A DNA stretch of 64,000 bases from Xanthomonas theicola (GTDB lineage Bacteria; Pseudomonadota; Gammaproteobacteria; Xanthomonadales; Xanthomonadaceae): the NCBI RefSeq assembly GCF_014236795.1, contig NZ_CP049017.1, forward strand, positions 164,001 to 228,000, in the 5' to 3' direction. This document shows, one piece after another, positions 27,093-35,556 of this stretch; position 1 is the stretch's first letter, and each line of letters starts with the position of its first letter. Under the pieces are notes generated by a model. That model was not told the origin of the DNA and made no database searches. It worked only from the letters and a program-made list of their open reading frames with translations. The position numbers and the translations under genes are program-made.

Positions 27093-27658
27093 CTAACCGC
27101 GGTGCGCGGCCAGCCGTTGCAGATCCTGCAGCAGTTGCCGCGGCTGCTCGGGACTCAGCAGCCGCCAGCGTCCGTCGCGCAACGGCAGCGCCAGCACGCG
27201 GCTGGCGTCGGTGAGCAGGCAGAACGCGCGTGCGCCGTTGCGCATGCGGAAATGGCCGGATTGGAAGCCGGGCAGGCCATAGCCCGATGGTCTTGCGGGT
27301 CGGCGCGAATTGGCCGTGTTCGGCCAGGTCCACCACCCGCGCACGCGCCAGGTCCATCGCCACGACGTCGGTGCGCGAGGTGAACATGCTGGAGCGGACC
27401 AGCAGGGTCGCTCCATCCAGGCGGATGCCGCGGCGCAGGTACAGCAGGCTCAGCACCGTGCCGGTCGCCGGCAGCAGGATCAGGCTGGCCCAGTGCAGGC
27501 GATGGCCGCGGTCCGGGCTGGACAGGCCCACTGCCGCGACCAGCCCGGCGGCGAGCAGCAGCGGCCGCCACAGGCCGAGCAGCGGCCGGCGCCGGGCGGG
27601 GCGGCGGGGTGTCGCGGGCGGCAGGCGTGGCGCGGGAGGGAGTGTGGGGAGTGTGCAT
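27093..27658 (-). pseudogene. Frameshifted PH-like membrane protein
   Basis: The reconstruction runs from MHTPHTPSRATPAARDT (ATG 27658) into a second frame LLGLWRPLLLAAGLVAAVGL, ILLPATGTVLSLLYLRRGIR, VRSSMFTSRTDVVAMDLARA, then a third frame GYGLPGFQSGHFRMRNGARA and FCLLTDASRVLALPLRDG to the stop at 27093. This order (two membrane helices, then a bacterial PH-like domain ending in FCLLTD..RVLALP) is coherent, but two frame changes (near 27600 and 27275) interrupt it. Confidence 0.6.
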
Positions 27659-27663
27659 GGCGG

Positions 27664-28086
27664 TCACTGCTGTGCGCGGATCCACTGCGCGGTATCGGCG
27701 ATCAGCTGCGGGTCGACATGGCCGGGCTGTCCGTGCTCGGCCGGCATGGCCGCGCCGCTGCCGGCGATGCCGAGGTGGTTGAGCTGCGCATAGCGGTGCA
27801 GGGGCGCGCGCGGGTCCTTGCCCAGCGCCTGCTGCCAGCGTTGCCAGTCCGGTGCGGTGACCTGGAAGTCGCGCTCACCCTGCAGCCACAGCACCGGCTG
27901 TTGCAGGGCGAGCACGGCGGCCACCGGATCGATTTTATGGAATGCACGCCAGTACGCGGCCGGCAGGTCCTGCGGCGAATCGGCGCGCGCCACGGCACCG
28001 TCCCCGCGGACCTTGGCCACGCGCCGCTCGATCCCGGCCAGGCGTGCCTTGCCCTGCGCGGACGGTATGCCTTTAGCGGTTCTGGT
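27664..28086 (-). pseudogene. Truncated alpha/beta-hydrolase (C-terminal part)
   Basis: About 140 residues of the C-terminal part of an alpha/beta-hydrolase: DLPAAYWRAFHKIDPVAAVL, then LQQPVLWLQGERDFQVT (Asp-containing strand) and LNHLGIAGSGAAMPAEHGQP (catalytic-His loop, here followed by GHVDPQLIADTAQWI). The nucleophile Ser and the N-terminal half are missing. The preserved part stops just before the transposon end at 28105. The sequence beyond the transposon (33404-33461) does not restore the gene, so it was already truncated. Confidence 0.7.
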
Positions 28087-28104
28087 CGATCAGCAGATCC
28101 AGCA

Positions 28105-28154
28105 GTGTAGATATCAGCGCTGATTGGCACGGTCTGTCAGCGCTAAGTGACACC
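28105..28154. repeat. Left terminal inverted repeat of the transposon
   Basis: About 50 bp matching the complement of 33349-33398 with a 2-bp gap and a few mismatches. The tniB stop codon (28143-28145) lies inside it. Confidence 0.85.
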
Positions 28155-28970
28155 GATCACGAGGGCGCTGCGTGCAGCTTCCATCACGTCGCCGGTGATC
28201 GCGTTCGGACCGTTAATCCGCAAGATGCGCTCGATCTGGACGAACAGGCGGTGGAGCAAGCGGAAGTTGCCGCCGGTGATCTGCACGATGGTGGCGACCG
28301 CCTGCGCGTCTGTGAAATCCGCTTCGTCCATCGCCAGCCCGAGGTCGCGCCAACGCCGTGTCAGCACGAAGGTCAGCTCCTCATCCTGCAACGGCCGGTA
28401 CTGCTGGTGGGCGAAGCCAACACGGCTGAAAAGCTGGGGGTATCGTTCTATCCGCTTTTCGATGCCCGGCATCGCGATCAGGATCAGGCCAATGCCCTGC
28501 CGGTCGAACAGGTCACACAGATATTGCAGCCCCGTGTTGGACAGGCGGTCGGCCTCGTCGACGATCAGCAATTCGACGGAATGTTTGTTGCGAGGCGAAA
28601 CGATGATCCGGTCTTTGGGCCGGATATGCTGATCGATGCAGATATCGACCCGATCGATGAGGCGGGGCAGGTCCTGACGAAGCTCGCGCAGCGTGCTGCC
28701 GACTGTCGGTGTATAGAACACGGTACGTGCACGGGCGAGGTCCGCATATATCTTGAGGTCGGACGGTTGCCGCGCACCCCAGGCCATGAGCAGATCGACT
28801 GCGCCGTCCCAGCGTGCGTAGCGTCGCGCGGACAGCGTTTTGCCGACGCCGGCTGTGCCGTGACATAAGCCGATGTAGCGGTGCTTGCGGACGGCGTTGG
28901 CAAATTCGGTGAAGCGGCGATGTTCCTGCGTCGAGATGAAGCTGGCGGCGCGGGCGCTGCCGTCTGCCAT
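28143..28970 (-). CDS. TniB/TnsC-like AAA+ transposition ATPase
   Basis: A 275-residue ATPase, intact: Walker A GLCHGTAGVGKTLSARRYA, Walker B VELLIVDEADRLS, sensor region LILIAMPGIEKRIERYPQLF, and a C-terminal helical part (ITGGNFRLLHRLFVQIERIL). Family role: selects target DNA and activates the DDE transposase. The ATG at 28970 overlaps the stop of tniA (TGATG), so the pair was translationally coupled; the open frame extends to 29177 but that part lies over tniA in another frame. An IS21 IstB is the alternative, but the TniA-type transposase and 5-bp duplication favour TniB. Confidence 0.85.
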   Translation of the reverse strand: MADGSARAASFISTQEHRRFTEFANAVRKHRYIGLCHGTAGVGKTLSARRYARWDGAVDLLMAWGARQPSDLKIYADLARARTVFYTPTVGSTLRELRQDLPRLIDRVDICIDQHIRPKDRIIVSPRNKHSVELLIVDEADRLSNTGLQYLCDLFDRQGIGLILIAMPGIEKRIERYPQLFSRVGFAHQQYRPLQDEELTFVLTRRWRDLGLAMDEADFTDAQAVATIVQITGGNFRLLHRLFVQIERILRINGPNAITGDVMEAARSALVIGVT

Positions 28971-30402
28971 CACTCGCCCTCGTAATAGGTACGGAGGCGC
29001 GGCTTGGTCCGTGTGGCCTCGGGGGCGTGGCAGATGCGGGTTTCGGCGTTGGAGTTTGTGCCGTGCCGGAACCGGTCGGCCGCAGGATCGCGGGCAAATA
29101 GTCCGCAACGCGGGCCTTCCTCTCTCCGATCTCGCTTCGCAGGCGACGGCGATAGGCAAGCCGGGCGGATCGGACATCCTTGAGCATGATGTTCAGGCCA
29201 GCATGGTCAGGACTGACGGCCCGGCACAGGAAGACGTTGCGATGGAACACCCGAACCTCGCCCACGTCACGCGGATCGTAGCGGATCGTCACCGGCTCGC
29301 CGACATAGGCGGCAAGCGTAGGATTGAAATAGCGCAGCCCCTCGAAACGGATGCCGTCGCGGTGGACGATGCGAGATTTGGCGACCATGACCAGCAGCGA
29401 GCCCAGTTCCTCCAATGTTTCCGGCATCCGCGGCAAGCCAGCCATCGCCACGCCACGCATCCACAGGCGGTACGCCGATCGCGCGGTGCGGGCGGACGTT
29501 GTAAATCGCCACGATGTAAGCGCCGATCGCGGCGTTCAGTCCCGGAAGCGTCAGGCGAGGAGGCGAAACGGGTTTGCCGTTGCGGAGATTGCCCGGCAAT
29601 TCTGCCAGCAACTCCGTGTCGATGGTGCGGAACAGCCGCTCGATCTTGCCGCGCCCCTGTGGACGCGCGACGGCAGAGTAAATCAGGCGGAGACGAAGAT
29701 CGGCCGCAGCCTGTTCGAGGTGGAGGCTGGTGAAATCCGATCCGTGATCGACGCACAGCACATCGGGAATGCTGCACACCGGCCATACCGGATCGGCCTG
29801 GCGCCAAATCGCCTGTCGCAGCGCAAGCGAGGTGTTGAGCGCGGATGGCGCACCGAGGAAAACCATGTAACCTGCGATCACGCGCGAATGATCGTCCAGC
29901 ACGGTCGTCAGCCACGGCCGCACTTGGCGGCCGCCTGCATCAAGGACAGGATATCGAGCTGGGTGTGATCGGCTTGCCAGACCGCATTGGGACGTCCGGT
30001 GCGGTGTCGATGCACCAACTCGAACTTGTCGCGGAAGGCAGCAGCACCTTCATGTGCAAAGGTCAGCATCGCCGGATCGATCCGGCGCACGATATCGCGC
30101 ACGCTGCCATAGGACGGCATTCGCCATTCCAGTTCGCCGACGATGGCGGCGAGACGGCGATGGATTGTCACGATCGATGACGGTGGTTTGATCAGCGCCA
30201 TGCCCTCGACCAGTGCCACCAGTTCTTGCGGAAAGGTGCGCTTGCCGGCTTCCGGTCGGGTCGGATGCGCCAGCCCGGCCGGACCAGCAGCAGCACGGTA
30301 GCGAGCAAGCCAGCGGCGGGCGATGCGGATCGATATGCCGACATCGATCGCGGCCTTACCCAGCGGCACCGCATCATGGAGGTGCCGGCGAAGCACGGCC
30401 AT
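28970..30402 (-). pseudogene. TniA/Mu-type DDE transposase, inactivated by three frameshifts
   Basis: Frame 1 (30402-29935): MAVLRRHLHDAVPLGKAAID helix-turn-helix, then NAVWQADHTQLDIL with the first catalytic Asp. Frame 2 (29935-29450): TTVLDDHSRVIAGYMVFL, VLCVDHGSDFTS (second Asp), YSAVARPQGRGKIERLFRTI (Glu). Frame 3 (29450-29100): PRMPETLEELGSLLVMVAKS, VTIRYDPRDVGEVRVF (Mu transposase C-terminal domain). A last change gives RTKPRLRTYYEGE and the stop overlapping tniB. The whole domain order is preserved, so the losses are recent single-base events or assembly errors. Confidence 0.8.
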
Positions 30403-30623
30403 CCGTTTCGCGACTTCGGCACTTCCCGGTTCTGGCTTTCAATCATCGGTCATGGTGATCTACCCGTCCGAAAGAGGATCGTTCAGCGGACGCTAGAGCG
30501 TCAACCTGCCGCGCCAGTCACCAAAGCAGCGTGATCGGCAGGAAATGCTCATTCGGCAGCAGTGCGCCGCGCGCTTCGCGAGCGCCTGTTGCCGTTGCAG
30601 GTTCTTAATCGGAAGGGGAGCGA

Positions 30624-32357
30624 TCAGACGCTACCGATACCGTGATGCACCGTGAACAGGTGTTGATCGTCGTAGCGACGCTTGATTGCTTCAAGGCGCG
30701 CAGCATGCGCTCCCCAGAACGCCTGCCGCCAGTTTTCCTGGTGAAAGTCGCACTCGTTGACATAGGTGCCGGCGTCCGGCGCGACCTTGCGAAGTTCGCG
30801 GATCGCAGACGCGATCGCGGCCGCGCGCGATCTCGCATCCTTGTCCACTGGCAGAGGCTGACCAGGATAGGCCGCATCGGTGCTGGAAGCGATAATCGCC
30901 AGGGCGAAGGCCGACAGCATCTGCGGGTTGGTCGCCGTGTCGCGCGACGCGGCGATGGCTTCCGGCGGGGCGCCCGCCAGCCCCTTGTTGAAGTGGAAGG
31001 CGACCGACCAGTGCCGGCTTGCAGCGAACCACGCCTCGGCAAGGCCGTCCTGATTGCCGGCGTCGAGGAGGGACGCCGGCAGCCACGTCGATTGATAACC
31101 GAGCCAGTAGGCGCCGACCTGCTCGCCGTCCCCGTGCCACCAGTACGCTCCGGGCGATGCCGCGAGACGTGTGTCGCGGGAGATCGTATCCGCCGGCAGA
31201 TTGCTGGCGAGCCAGTCGGCATCCCAATAACGGCGGGCCGGGACGGGGATGACGCGCAAAGGGTCTGTTTCTTCGTAATCGTCGGAGTTCGCGCGAACGA
31301 AATCCATCAAGGGGCGCCACGCCGCGTTCGCCTCCTCCAGCGTCAGCCCCTGGAAGAGCATGTCGATTTCAAGCGTGTTGGAGCGCGTCGCGCGTGCCTG
31401 TTCACCCCAATGCGGATTGCAGAGTTTGGCCTGATAATGAGCGACGAAGCGCGCCAGCAGCCGGCGATAGGCTGCGTCGGAGTTGGCACGGATCGCGACC
31501 TTTGCACCCCCGAAAAGTTCCGGGAGGTCATGGGTCTTGAGCGTCAGGCGGGTCACGACGCCGAACGTTCCCCCGCCACCGCCCTTGATCGCCCAGAAGA
31601 GGTCCGGATGCCGGACGGCATTGACGACGCGGACCTCGCCATCGGCGGTGACGATCTCCGCTTCCAGCAGGCCGCTCGCGACCGTGCCAAACCCCTTGGA
31701 GAAGCTGCCGAAACCGCCACCCTGGACGAGGCCGGCCACCCCGACCGTGGTACAGCCCCCGCCCTGCACGTAGCGTCCTCCCTCGACGGTCACGGCCTTG
31801 TACGCATCCATCCACAGGCAACCGGCTCCGAGCGAAACGGCGTGGACGGGCGGCGTGTCCGTGCCCGCCGACACGAAGGCGTCGTGCAGGCGGACGTGGT
31901 TCATCGGACGCGTCCAGATCATCAGCGAGTCAGGGGCGCTGGATGCGCCGAAATAGCTGTGGCCGCCTCCCCGAACGACGAGGCGCACACCGTGCGATCG
32001 GGCGAAGCGGACAGCGGCGGCCACGTCTGCCGCGCTTTCGGCTTTCACGACATATCTACTGGGAGCGGATCGCCAAGCGTCCAGCCACCCGGAACTTTGC
32101 GTCAGGCCAGGCTGGTCGGAAACGTAGAAGGGGTTCTCCATCAGTTTCGTGACCGCCGGATCGGTCACATCGGGGACTATGACGGGCGCAAGCCTGCCGC
32201 CGACCGCGCGGGACAACGTGCGCCATTCATCTGCCACCGGCCAATCTGGCGTTGCAGGGCCGTTCGTCTGTCGAGCCATGACGGAGCAAGGCGCGCCGAT
32301 GAAGGTGACGCCGGCGAGCGCCACACCCGAGGTCAGGAAGTCTCGCCGTTTCAGCAT
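30624..32357 (-). CDS. FAD-linked oxidoreductase of the berberine-bridge-enzyme (BBE/PCMH) family, Tat-type signal
   Basis: A 577-residue flavoprotein carried by the transposon. The N-terminus LKRRDFLTSGVALAGVTFIG resembles a Tat signal (RRDF followed by a hydrophobic segment). FAD domain: RYVVKAESAADVAAAVRFAR, VVRGGGHSYFG (the His is the usual covalent FAD site), GGGCTTVGVAGLVQGGGFGS, LFWAIKGGGGGTFGVVTRLT. The C-terminal BBE motif is YVNECDFHQENWRQAFWG and YDDQHLFTVHHGIGSV. Expected: periplasmic oxidation of a sugar, alcohol or aromatic substrate; the substrate is unknown. It is divergent from the broken LytTR gene. Confidence 0.9.
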   Translation of the reverse strand: MLKRRDFLTSGVALAGVTFIGAPCSVMARQTNGPATPDWPVADEWRTLSRAVGGRLAPVIVPDVTDPAVTKLMENPFYVSDQPGLTQSSGWLDAWRSAPSRYVVKAESAADVAAAVRFARSHGVRLVVRGGGHSYFGASSAPDSLMIWTRPMNHVRLHDAFVSAGTDTPPVHAVSLGAGCLWMDAYKAVTVEGGRYVQGGGCTTVGVAGLVQGGGFGSFSKGFGTVASGLLEAEIVTADGEVRVVNAVRHPDLFWAIKGGGGGTFGVVTRLTLKTHDLPELFGGAKVAIRANSDAAYRRLLARFVAHYQAKLCNPHWGEQARATRSNTLEIDMLFQGLTLEEANAAWRPLMDFVRANSDDYEETDPLRVIPVPARRYWDADWLASNLPADTISRDTRLAASPGAYWWHGDGEQVGAYWLGYQSTWLPASLLDAGNQDGLAEAWFAASRHWSVAFHFNKGLAGAPPEAIAASRDTATNPQMLSAFALAIIASSTDAAYPGQPLPVDKDARSRAAAIASAIRELRKVAPDAGTYVNECDFHQENWRQAFWGAHAARLEAIKRRYDDQHLFTVHHGIGSV

Positions 32358-32540
32358 AGAAGGCTCCGTGGCAATCCGTGGCAAAGAGATTGCTCTGGAA
32401 GGAGGATGGTCCGGCATGCATGCCAGGTGACTATAGTATCCGATCGAGAGGCTTGGGCCGGTCAGCAGCCGGGGCGGGGCAGCCAGCGGTTGCTTGGGGG
32501 CAACGGCGCGCGTACAGGGGCGAACGGCTTTCAGCGTGCA

Positions 32541-33319
32541 ATGCTGGTGATCGCCTGCCTTCTGGCGCTGGTCTGCTTCGTCAACGTGACGACCGCGCTT
32601 GATGACGGGCAGAACCGTGGCGCGACGATGCCCCTCTGGCGAGTGCTTGCCGTCGAAGCGTCAAGCAACGTCGTTCTCCTGCTTCTCGCCCCGTCCATAT
32701 ATCTCGCTGTGCGGCGGGCACGGCGTTTGTCATCCTGGCACGGGATCGCGCTCCTCGCCGCCGGCAGCATACCGTTCTCGCTGGCGCATGTGGCGCTCAT
32801 GACATGGGCGCGCATGGCGATCTTTGCTGCGGCCGGACAGACCTACGCCTAGTCGCGGGGGATCATTCTCTACGAGTTCCGCAAGGACGTTCTGACCTAG
32901 GTGCTGCTGGCGGGGACGTTCTGGTTCCTGACGAAACCCGATGCCGCGGTTGCCTGTCCCGAGGTCGCGACTGCTCCGGAGACGTTCGACATACAGGAGG
33001 TGCGACGCTCATCCGTACCCCGACCACAGACATTCTGGCCGCCCGGGCTGCCGATAACTATGTCGAGTTCATGCTGGCGGCCGGCCGACGACCGCTGATG
33101 CGAGTGTCATTGACCCATGTGGAAGCACGGCTGTCTTCAGCCGGCATCGTCCGCACGCATCGTTCCTGGTTGGCGAATACATGCCACGTCCGCAGCATCA
33201 CGCCGGCCGGTTCGGGAGACTTCCGCCTCGATCTGGGTCACAACCTCATCGTGCCGCTCTCGCGACGCTATCCGACCGTTCTCGCGAGCCTAAAAGCCGA
33301 ACCAAACGTAAGCTCCTAG
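32541..33319 (+). pseudogene. LytTR-family transcriptional regulator with membrane N-terminus, broken
   Basis: The N-terminal half (MLVIACLLALVCFVNVTTAL, VLLLLAPSIYLAVRRARR, ALLAAGSIPFSLAHVALM) gives three to four membrane helices. It is followed by TAG at 32850 and a second TAG at 32898, with FWFLTKPDAAV between further pieces. After a frame change near 33000 comes a complete LytTR DNA-binding domain (ILAARAADNYVEFMLAAGRR, IVRTHRSWLANTCHVRSITP, IVPLSRRYPTVLASLKAE). Two stops and a frameshift make it inactive. It probably controlled the divergent oxidoreductase gene. Confidence 0.78.
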
Positions 33320-33348
33320 GGAGCTATTGCCCTCAGCGCGGCAGGAGG

Positions 33349-33398
33349 TGCCATTTAGCGCTGACAGACCGTGCCCCAATCAGCTCTGATATCTACAC
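33349..33398. repeat. Right terminal inverted repeat of the transposon
   Basis: Complement of the left end; the outermost bases CTGATATCTACAC abut the target duplication CAGCA (33399-33403). Confidence 0.85.
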
Positions 33399-33461
33399 CA
33401 GCATGCAGCGCAGGCTGTTACGCGATATGGGACAGGGCGGGCACTACGAAGGCGCAGGTGC

Positions 33462-34079
33462 TCACCCGTTGAGGATGACCACTGGTGTGGCCAGGTGATG
33501 GGTGCCGACGGCGATGTCGCTGCGGTAGCAACAGGGGACCTCGACGATGCAGCGTTTGCCGATCCGCACCCCCGCGGCGATCTCCACGCGCCGCCCCAGT
33601 GTCGCATGGCTGCCGATGACGGCTTCCGCGCCGATGAAGGCACCGGCGTCGATCCAGGCCGAAGCGCCGATCTTCGCCCCGTGTTCCAGGATGGCCGCTG
33701 TCCCGATCCAGGCATTGAACGCGATGTTGCAGTGCGCGCCGACGATCGATCCGGCGCCGATCATGCAGTTTTCGCCGATCCTGGCGGTGGGCGCGACCAC
33801 CGCGCCACGGCAGATCAGCGGCGGCATCTTCACCCCGCGCGATTTCAGTTCGCCCATCAATTCGAGGCGGCGGAAATTGAGGAATTGCGATCCCCAGGCG
33901 ACGAAGGCGGTCGCGTCGGTGGCCGCCAGCGCGGGCAGCGCTGCCAGGTCGAAGCGGTAGTCCTGGTCCTGGCCGACGTCCACCGGGTGCAGCACGGTTT
34001 GCTGCGCCGCTTCGGCCCAGGCGGCCAGCACCCACTGCAGCAGCGCCCCGGAGCCGATCAGGTATTTCTCAGAGGACAT
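33462..34079 (-). CDS. NeuD-like sugar O-acyltransferase (left-handed beta-helix)
   Basis: A 205-residue protein with an N-terminal nucleotide/PglD-like domain (SSEKYLIGSGALLQWVLAAW) and a C-terminal hexapeptide-repeat helix (GAVVAPTARIGENCMIGAGS, IGTAAILEHGAKIGASAWID, IGSHATLGRRVEIAAGVRIG), as in PglD/NeuD acetyltransferases. The start at 34079 was chosen because GGAGAGACGGC precedes it; the frame is open further upstream through the end of the Rieske gene. The expected activity is acyl transfer to an amino or hydroxy sugar. It is apparently co-transcribed with the Rieske gene. Confidence 0.8.
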   Translation of the reverse strand: MSSEKYLIGSGALLQWVLAAWAEAAQQTVLHPVDVGQDQDYRFDLAALPALAATDATAFVAWGSQFLNFRRLELMGELKSRGVKMPPLICRGAVVAPTARIGENCMIGAGSIVGAHCNIAFNAWIGTAAILEHGAKIGASAWIDAGAFIGAEAVIGSHATLGRRVEIAAGVRIGKRCIVEVPCCYRSDIAVGTHHLATPVVILNG

Positions 34080-35218
34080 GCCGTCTCTCCATGACTCCAT
34101 GTACCAGCGTTCGAACTGCATGTTGCCATGCTCGTAGTCGTCCAGCACCGCGCGCGGTGCGCCGCCCCGATTGCACGCTTTCCATGATGTCGATGTCCTC
34201 GCGCAGCACCTTCTCGGCACCTTGCAGGTGCGCCAGCAGCACCGCATCGGATGTCGCGTAGCGGTGCTTCTTGCGTGCGGTGACGTAATACACCAGAAGG
34301 TCGGTGCGCTGCGCGGACACCGGCTGGTGGTGCTCGATGATGAAGGAATAGCCGCCCGACCCCGAGGCGATGTGCAGATTCGGATACAGCAGCCAGTTCA
34401 GGTACCAGTCGTCGCTGCCGAACCGCTCGACCTTGTCGTGCCAGGCGTAGTGTGGCGGCGACAACAGGGGTTGGTCCAGCCCGCCACCGCTGAAACCGCG
34501 CAGCCGCGCCAGATGTTCCGCCTGCGAAGCGCTGCCTTGCGCGTGATAGCGGTGTGCGTCGGCGATGCTGGCCGGATCCATCTGCACTTGGAACTTCACC
34601 TGCTGGGACAGGGTGCGCGGATGCACGAAGCGTGGGTGCAGGGCGTCGCGCAGGTTCTCGTAGGCCAGCTTCCAGTTGAAGTTCGCCTCGAAGGTGGCCA
34701 CCAGCACCTCGTTGTCGAAGTGCTCCGACGCCCTCCGCAGCATGTCCAGCGCCGGCAGCGAGAACTGCGTTTGGAGCGGCATCGGATCGGCGGAAAGATT
34801 CACGAACACCAGGTTGCCGATGCAGGCCACCGCAAAGCGCTTGAGCCGCAGGCAGGCGCGCGCGTCCGGCGGCAGGCGGCAGGCGGTAGGCCTCGTCGTG
34901 GAACGGGATGTTGTCGACGCCGCCGTCGGCGCCGTAGCGCCAGCCGTGGTAGCCGCACAGCAGCGGCCGCACGCCTTGCGCTTGCTGCTGCAGCGGGTTC
35001 TGCCGATGCAGGCACAGGTTGTCGAACGCGCGCAGTTCGCCGTCGAAGTTCTGCACCACCACGTCCACCCCGTACACCGAGCGCCGCACGAAGGCGTTGG
35101 GCTTGTCCAGCAGCATGCGCGGGGCGGCGAACTGCCACAGCGGCCGCATCAGGCACTCGCGCTCGCGGGCGAACCATGCCTCGTCGATGTAGGCCGCAGC
35201 CGGGATCAGCGAATGCAT
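34069..35218 (-). pseudogene. Rieske-type aromatic-ring-hydroxylating oxygenase alpha subunit, frameshifted
   Basis: The first frame (from ATG 35218) has [20 protein letters not shown] and the Rieske [2Fe-2S] ligands CLHRQNPL and [11 protein letters not shown]. At 34868-34886 a GGCGGCA unit is tandemly repeated (7 bp); removing one unit restores the second frame, which holds [17 protein letters not shown] and the mononuclear iron motif [15 protein letters not shown] (N-x2-D-x2-H-x4-H). A further shift near 34160 leads to [20 protein letters not shown]. All catalytic ligands survive, so loss is recent. It precedes the NeuD-like gene. Confidence 0.82.
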
Positions 35219-35556
35219 GGGCGGCGTCCCTCGGTTCGCGCTTGGCCGACTGCGGCAACCGGCACCGGCGAACTCGGGCGGCAAGGCGGGTTCGGCTTCG
35301 GCGCGAGGCGGCATGGCCCGGTGAGCGATGCCGCCGTGGCCGTGCGCGCAGAGGCATGCGGATGCCGGCTGCGCCACGCGGTGCGTGCCGATCGGCATGC
35401 ACGCGCGGTGGTGCGTTCTTTCATGGCGGCGTCCCAGGCTGGTGCGATGAAGATAGCATCCCGATATTCGGTTGCCAGCGGGGCAGCCGCCGGCATCGGC
35501 GGCGGCGTGCGGCCGGTAGAATGGCGTCCTCTCTCCTTCGCGCAGGCGCCGCCGCC
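35219..35556. other. Intergenic region between the Rieske gene and purT
   Basis: Divergent 338-bp stretch. Open frames in it have no domain character. It must hold the promoters of purT and of the Rieske/acyltransferase pair; no clear -35/-10 pair is visible. Confidence 0.5.

Larger units (their letters stand above)
28105..33398. mobile_element. TniA/TniB-type (Tn5053/Tn7-like) transposon, 5.3 kb, with cargo
   Basis: The ends are near-perfect inverted repeats of about 50 bp: left GTGTAGATATCAGCGCTGAT... and, read in complement, right GTGTAGATATCAGAGCTGAT..., continuing GGCACGGTCTGTCAGCGCTAA in both. Directly outside both ends is CAGCA (28100-28104 and 33399-33403), a 5-bp target duplication. 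Inside: an AAA+ TniB-like ATPase, a broken Mu/TniA-type DDE transposase, a BBE-type flavo-oxidoreductase and a broken LytTR regulator. A 5-bp duplication and the A+B gene pair fit the Tn5053/Tn7/Mu superfamily; no TniQ or resolvase gene is present. Cargo codon usage and composition (lower GC) suggest an alphaproteobacterial source (inference). Confidence 0.88.

Noticed and set aside
28143..28970. IS21-type IstB as identity of the transposon ATPase
   Set aside because: The partner transposase has a Mu/TniA C-terminal domain, the ends are ~50-bp inverted repeats and the duplication is 5 bp; the TniB reading fits better.
30642..32540. Long plus-strand frame over the BBE oxidoreductase
   Set aside because: Antisense to a gene with clear FAD motifs; only its last part (from 32541) corresponds to the LytTR regulator N-terminus.
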